From NCBI RefSeq assembly GCF_017526105.1, contig NZ_CP071839.1, forward strand, positions 868,001-932,000: a DNA stretch of 64,000 nt, written 5' to 3'. Positions 60,563 to 64,000 of this stretch are shown here, in pieces. The position numbers and the translations under genes are program-made. The stretch is from Streptomyces cyanogenus (lineage in GTDB: Bacteria; Actinomycetota; Actinomycetes; Streptomycetales; Streptomycetaceae). A model generated the notes under the pieces. That model was not told where the DNA came from, ran no database searches, and saw nothing but the letters and a program-made list of their open reading frames with translations. Numbering within the stretch: the first letter of the stretch is position 1; every line of letters starts with the position of its first letter.

Positions 60563-61459
60563 ATGGCGATGACGCAAACCTTGGTACCGGCGCTGGAGGA
60601 TGCCCAGCATGCCCATGCCGCAGCGCGCGACCGACTACGGGCGGATGCGGAGGCCGCCCCGCCCGGCCCCCACCGGCAGATGCTGCAACGCCAGGCCGAC
60701 GACCTGCAGGACCAGCTGCACAGCATCGAACTACACCTCCGCGGGCTGCGGCCCCGCGGCCTGCTCGGCGGCGTGACGGACATGGCGCGGTTCGCCGCCC
60801 GCACCACGGTGAGGACGGTCACGCTCCCGCTGGCCCTCGGGCAGAGGGCCGTGGCGGGCGTGATGCGCGGCCGGGGGCCGTCCGACGAGCGGCAGCTGCT
60901 GAAGAACACCGAGGCGGAGTACGCCGCCGCGGCCCGGGCCCTCGCGACCACCCAGGCCGGCGAGGTCCTCGCCGACCAGGCTCAGGACCGCGTCACCCTC
61001 GACCTGTTTCTGGAGATGCGCCACCACGACCGGGAGCTGCTGGCCCAGCTGGAGGACAGCCTCGCCCGCCAGGCACGGGCCGTGGCCGCCGCCGGCGACA
61101 GTTTCCGCGTGGAACAGACGGCGAACGGCGGCCTCGCCCACCGGGCCACCCGCCCGCTGCTGGCCGTCGCCGACCTGCTGCGCCACGCGGCGCGCCCCGG
61201 ACAGCACCCCGGGGAAGCCGAGGAGCCCGCGGGAGAGAGAACCGGAGTGACCGCCGCCGCCGAGCAGGTCCAAGGAGCGGTGAGCAGTGAGGAGAGCCTG
61301 CCCCTCGTCGGCTTCAGCCAGCTCAGCGTGGAGGAGATCGAGCGGCGCCTCCCCACGCTCTCCGAGTCCGAGCTGCAGGTTCTCCAGGGTTACGAGCGCA
61401 CGCACGCCCGGCGCAAGGGGGTCCTGGAGGCCATCGAGCGGCTGAGCTCCCACCCGTGA
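60563..61459 (+). CDS. helical protein with C-terminal DUF8129-like domain
   Basis: 298 residues. N-terminal coiled-coil-like helices about 1-60 (RQADDLQDQLHSIELHLRGL), a hydrophobic patch RFAARTTVRTVTLPLALGQR, and a ferritin-like-looking helical pair about 115-180 (FLEMRHHDRELLAQLEDSLA). C-terminal module about 245-298 is FSQLSVEEIERRLPTLSESE, LQVLQGYERTHARRKGVLEA, as in actinobacterial lipid-droplet/stress proteins. Function unknown. ATG 60563 has GGGAG 10 nt upstream. Confidence 0.8.
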   Translation: MAMTQTLVPALEDAQHAHAAARDRLRADAEAAPPGPHRQMLQRQADDLQDQLHSIELHLRGLRPRGLLGGVTDMARFAARTTVRTVTLPLALGQRAVAGVMRGRGPSDERQLLKNTEAEYAAAARALATTQAGEVLADQAQDRVTLDLFLEMRHHDRELLAQLEDSLARQARAVAAAGDSFRVEQTANGGLAHRATRPLLAVADLLRHAARPGQHPGEAEEPAGERTGVTAAAEQVQGAVSSEESLPLVGFSQLSVEEIERRLPTLSESELQVLQGYERTHARRKGVLEAIERLSSHP

Positions 61460-61553
61460 CGACCGCTCGCAGGCGCCGGAGTCCGCGTGGCGCCGCCGGC
61501 CCCTGGAACACCGGCGGCTGTGGTGCGCTGCTCCGCCACAGGCCGTTCGGTGA

Positions 61554-61973
61554 TCAGGGTGTCCGTGTCGTCGCCGTACGCCGGCCTGGGGTCGGCGGCG
61601 AGCCGCTGCATGCCGCGTGATTCAGCAGCAGCTCCGCGAGCCCCTGCGGGTCGCGGACGGACAACGCGAGGCGGGCGTAGGGGCTCTGCCACGGGTGGAA
61701 GTCGACGATCAGGGCGGGCCGGCCCTCGATCAGCGCGACGAAGTCACGGCCGTTGGCGTGCACCAGCTCCCCGGCACACCACCGCCCCGGGCGGAAACAG
61801 GGGTGCCGGCCCGGCGCGCCGATCCGCAACGCCCGCCACCAGGACGGCTCGACCCGCACCTGCGACAGGGCACCGACCGGCACCCTCACAGTCCGCCGCC
61901 GCGCGGCCACGGCCATCCGCCAGGGCAGGCGGACCAGGAGTTGATCACCGTGGGGAGACGCCCGCAACCGCAC
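61554..61973 (-). CDS. conserved actinobacterial protein of unknown function (PH-like)
   Basis: 139 residues: QLLVRLPWRMAVAARRRTVR, VPVGALSQVRVEPSWWRALR, HANGRDFVALIEGRPALIVD, ARLALSVRDPQGLAELL. The strand-rich layout resembles bacterial PH-like domains. GTG 61973 is chosen because GGAGG lies 8 nt upstream; GTG codons at 61979 and 61982 overlap or abut it. A HAIR-like repeat lies 16 nt upstream of the start. Divergent from the small membrane protein gene at 62128. Confidence 0.75.
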   Translation of the reverse strand: MRLRASPHGDQLLVRLPWRMAVAARRRTVRVPVGALSQVRVEPSWWRALRIGAPGRHPCFRPGRWCAGELVHANGRDFVALIEGRPALIVDFHPWQSPYARLALSVRDPQGLAELLLNHAACSGSPPTPGRRTATTRTP

Positions 61974-61988
61974 CGCCACCACCTCCGG

Positions 61989-62009
61989 GTTGAGCCTCTT
62001 ACTGTCAAG
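61989..62009. promoter_or_regulatory. HAIR-like operator 4
   Basis: GTTGAGC (61989-61995), 7-nt spacer, TGTCAAG (62003-62009). Same TTGA-N11-TCAA geometry as the three sites at 15454, 16017 and 18662. It lies between divergent genes, 15 nt upstream of the rightward -35 hexamer. Confidence 0.55.
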
Positions 62010-62024
62010 AAAGCCATTCGCGCG

Positions 62025-62053
62025 TTGTCATATTCCTTGCCTCGTTGTATATG
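62025..62053 (+). promoter_or_regulatory. vegetative-type promoter of the small membrane protein gene
   Basis: TTGTCA (62025-62030), 17-nt spacer, TATATG (62048-62053), about 75 nt before the GTG. Hexamers identical to those of the first Hsp20 promoter. Confidence 0.6.
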
Positions 62054-62127
62054 AGTGAACAGCGCTGTGTAGCCGCATGCTCCCGCGTGCTCCGTCCGAC
62101 ACCGTGATCCGGAAAGGAGAAGCTGCC

Positions 62128-62286
62128 GTGACAGCCGCTGTCGTGATCCCGCTGCTCCTGCTCGCCGGGACTCTGCTGCCCGGCCTGTACGCGGACTGGA
62201 AGGCTTACCGCCGGCGGACCCGTCTGCCGCTGCCCCCGGCCCGAAGCGGTTCGCCCATGCGCACGGCCGGTGGGCCGCCTCGCTGA
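62128..62286 (+). CDS. 52-residue single-pass membrane protein
   Basis: GTG 62128 behind AAAGGAGA (8 nt). TAAVVIPLLLLAGTLLPGLY is one helix, then ADWKAYRRRTRLPLPPA and a basic tail, so N-out/C-in. Has its own promoter (62025-62053) next to a HAIR-like site, which argues for a real, stress-regulated gene. Function unknown. Confidence 0.65.
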   Translation: MTAAVVIPLLLLAGTLLPGLYADWKAYRRRTRLPLPPARSGSPMRTAGGPPR

Positions 62287-62333
62287 GCGAGCCGACAGGG
62301 AACCGTATCCGGGGAGGCAGGCATCCCGGGAGC

Positions 62334-62480
62334 CATCCGGTCGTCGGCGAACTCGTCCTGGACCGGGACACCCTCACCGCCCACACCGACCCCGACCAGC
62401 ACCTGACCGTCCGGACCGCCTTCCCCGGCTCCCCGACCCACGAGCGGCCGCGCCTGCTCGCCTCCTGGGCCGCCGACCGG
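62334..62480 (+). pseudogene. C-terminal fragment of an MmyB-type XRE regulator
   Basis: HPVVGELVLDRDTLTAHTDP, DQHLTVRTAFPGSPTHE, RLLASWAAD matches the end of the ligand-binding domain of MmyB-like helix-turn-helix regulators. No HTH, no start and no upstream domain remain. It fills the gap between the small membrane gene and the sigma factor. Confidence 0.65.
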
Positions 62481-62713
62481 AACCGGCCCGCCTCGGCCTC
62501 GGTCAGCCGACCGCAGCACCCCGGGATGCGCCCGCGCGTCGCGGGTGTCGACGGAGGTGAATGCGGCCACGGCCGACGGCGGCGCCCACGACGACCGCGT
62601 GCGCCACCCCGTCCTGCCCCGGTGTCGTGCCCGCGCGCCCGGGTACCCGGGTCCTTCTGGAGGCAGAAGCCGAGCGATCGACCGGAGATCGACGGGATCG
62701 GAGGGCCGCGACC

Positions 62714-63733
62714 ATGCCTGCCCGGGCAGGATCCGCCGTGGCGGATCCCCGTGAACGCCGCCGTGCCGCCGCCCGCGCCGCGCGCCCGCGCAGCCGGGTC
62801 CCGGAGACCGGCGAAGACCCTGATCTGCTGGGCCAGTATCTGGCCCAGATCGCCGCGACCCCGCTGCTCACCGCCGAGGAGGAGGTGGCGTTGGCCCGGC
62901 GCATCGAGGCCGGTGTGCACGCCGCCGAGGAGCTGGAGCGGGCCGACGCCGGCGACCGGAGCCCGGCGCCGGAGCGGCGCCGGGAGCTGGAGGCGGCCGT
63001 ACGCGACGGCTGGCACGCCAAGGACCACATGATCCGGGCCAACCTGCGGCTGGTGGTGTCGATAGCGAAGCGGCACGCGCACCGGGGCGTGCCCCTGCTG
63101 GACCTGATCCAGGAGGGCAACCTCGGGCTGATCCGGGCGGTGGAGAAGTTCGACCACACCAAGGGCTTCAAGCTCTCGACGTACGCCACCTGGTGGATCC
63201 GCCAGGCGATCGAACGGGGCCTGGCCCAGCACGCCCGTACCGTGCGGCTGCCCATGCACGTCGTGGAGGAGTTGCAGAAGCTCGCGAAGGCCGAACGGCG
63301 GCTGCAGCTGCGCCTCGGCCATGAGCCGACGGACGAGGAGGTCGCCCGGGAGAGCGGCTTCGACCAGGGCCGGGTGGGCTGGCTGCGCCGGGTCGGACGG
63401 CAGACCCTCAGCCTCGACACGCCGGTGGACGACACCGGCGAGACGGTGGTCGGCGACCTCATCCCCGCCGCCGACGTGCTGCAGGCCCCCGAGGTGGCGG
63501 AGTACCGGGCGCTCGCCGAGGACCTGAGGGACGCGCTGGGTCTGCTGGCACCCCGCGAGGCCATGATCCTCAGTCTGCGCTACGGACTGCACGACGGGCA
63601 GCCGCGCACGTTGCAGCAGGTGGCCGACCAGGTCGGGCTGACCCGGGAACGCGTCCGCCAGCTGGAGAGGGAGTCGCTCAGCCGGCTGCGGGCGCCCGAG
63701 ACCGGGGAGCGCCTGCTGGAGTGGGCCGGCTGA
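62714..63733 (+). CDS. group 2 RpoD-like sigma factor (HrdD type)
   Basis: 339 residues. Region 1.2 DLLGQYLAQIAATPLLTAEE, regions 2.1-2.4 NLRLVVSIAKRHAHRGVPLL and EGNLGLIRAVEKFDHTKGFK, LSTYATWWIRQAIERGLAQH, region 3 HVVEELQKLAKAERRLQLRL, region 4 LREREAMI-like LLAPREAMILSLRYGL and LTRERVRQLERESLSRLR. It lacks the long region 1.1 of the primary sigma HrdB. GGAGGG lies 8 nt before ATG 62714. Likely an alternative vegetative-like sigma for stationary or stress promoters. Confidence 0.94.
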   Translation: MPARAGSAVADPRERRRAAARAARPRSRVPETGEDPDLLGQYLAQIAATPLLTAEEEVALARRIEAGVHAAEELERADAGDRSPAPERRRELEAAVRDGWHAKDHMIRANLRLVVSIAKRHAHRGVPLLDLIQEGNLGLIRAVEKFDHTKGFKLSTYATWWIRQAIERGLAQHARTVRLPMHVVEELQKLAKAERRLQLRLGHEPTDEEVARESGFDQGRVGWLRRVGRQTLSLDTPVDDTGETVVGDLIPAADVLQAPEVAEYRALAEDLRDALGLLAPREAMILSLRYGLHDGQPRTLQQVADQVGLTRERVRQLERESLSRLRAPETGERLLEWAG

Positions 63734-63802
63734 CGGACGGTGCCGGTGGCACCGGCCGCGGGCCGGCCGTATGCCCCGGGCGGCGCCGGGTACTCCGGGA
63801 GC

Positions 63803-64000
63803 ATGTCCGGAATTGAACTCAGCAGCGCCTCATTCAGCGATCACAGCCTGATCCCGCGCCGCCACGCCCATGACGCGGACAACGTCTCCCCGCCGCTCAC
63901 CTGGTCCGGCGTACCGGAGGAGGCGGCGGAGCTGGTCCTGCTGTGCGAGGACCCGGACGCGCCGTCCGGGACCTTCCTGCACTGGCTCGTCACCGGTATC
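63803..64000 (+). CDS. YbhB/YbcL (PEBP) family protein, cut by window end
   Basis: First 66 codons only: MSGIELSSASFSDHSLIPRR, NVSPPLTWSGVPEEAAELVL, CEDPDAPSGTFLHWLVTGI. These carry the DPDAP and HW motifs of the phosphatidylethanolamine-binding/Raf-kinase-inhibitor-like family, small ligand-binding proteins of unclear bacterial role. Confidence 0.92.
   Translation, partial: MSGIELSSASFSDHSLIPRRHAHDADNVSPPLTWSGVPEEAAELVLLCEDPDAPSGTFLHWLVTGI

Noticed and set aside
1..64000. tRNA or rRNA genes
   Set aside because: No cloverleaf-like sequence with a TTCGA-type T-loop in the right context, and no rRNA-like segment, was noticed; a covariance-model scan was not possible.

Overview
The window reads as chromosomal DNA of a Streptomyces (or a very close relative). 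GC is above 70% with strong G/C at codon third positions and frequent GTG starts. The families are also typical: MptB-like mannosyltransferase, DUF2795, Rv1733c family, DUF4232, GAF-ANTAR, SpoIIE-type phosphatase, a second Rho, an HrdD-like sigma factor. About 60 intact or nearly intact genes and 9-10 gene relics can be supported. No rRNA, tRNA, CRISPR array, prophage or intact insertion sequence was seen.

Layout. 0-7 kb: PAS-GAF-SpoIIE phosphatase, PrmC-like methyltransferase, a MarR regulator divergent from an ABC-2-like membrane protein across two overlapping palindromes, a GNAT enzyme, and a coupled molybdo-oxidoreductase/flavin reductase pair. 7-14 kb: an NB-ARC-type relic, Rv1733c-like protein, acetyl xylan esterase-like and beta-lactamase-like hydrolases, a GntR/HutC regulator behind a DasR-box-like palindrome, a methyltransferase, a lipoprotein and a Pro/Gln-rich membrane protein.

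14.6-20.1 kb is a decaying stress island. It holds two Hsp20 genes, an HdeD-like membrane protein, a zinc-ribbon protein and a 50-residue CxC protein. Between them lie relics of a Clp ATPase (AAA+ core deleted), a membrane protein, a GAF-ANTAR protein (internal segment inverted) and a P450. Three HspR-box-like (HAIR) inverted repeats sit here. A fourth lies at 62.0 kb, in a second small island (59.6-63.7 kb: STAS protein, paralogue of the CxC protein, DUF8129-like protein, small membrane protein, group 2 sigma factor).

20.4-34.9 kb: short Rho paralogue, D,D-carboxypeptidase, two coupled polyprenol-dependent glycosyltransferases, and an amide amino acid block (FadR-type regulator, asparagine permease, asparaginase, aspartate ammonia-lyase, glutaminase) that would feed Asn/Asp/Gln to fumarate, ammonia and glutamate. 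Then come UppP, a CrcB-DUF190-CrcB fluoride-export operon with 4-nt overlaps, a strictosidine synthase-like protein and an ArsR-like regulator. 35-41 kb: NarL-type two-component pair divergent from an ABC transporter of the MacB/FtsX type, VOC protein, MarR regulator, orphan PqqB-like protein. 41.9-45.7 kb: SseB-domain protein, a 0.6-kb minisatellite, a truncated isochorismatase-like gene, an NCS1 permease and two DUF2795 proteins.

46-54 kb: a secreted CAP protein, an MFS/AraC pair, and a 593-residue fusion of ECF-like sigma factor, zinc anti-sigma motif, membrane segment and extracellular CAP domain. Next are an HxlR regulator divergent from a frameshifted alpha/beta hydrolase, a DUF4232 protein and NAD kinase. 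54.4-58.9 kb: a Gram-negative-type cyclophilin, a stand-alone type II thioesterase, and an operon of YheO-type regulator, DSD1-like D-amino-acid lyase and threonine dehydratase-like enzyme. The window ends inside a PEBP-family gene.

The most unusual items are the sigma-CAP fusion, the HAIR-like sites tying together two stress islands, the twin 50-residue CxC genes with a conserved leader, the GAF-ANTAR inversion and the 62-69 bp repeat array. Family calls are by eye and were not searched.
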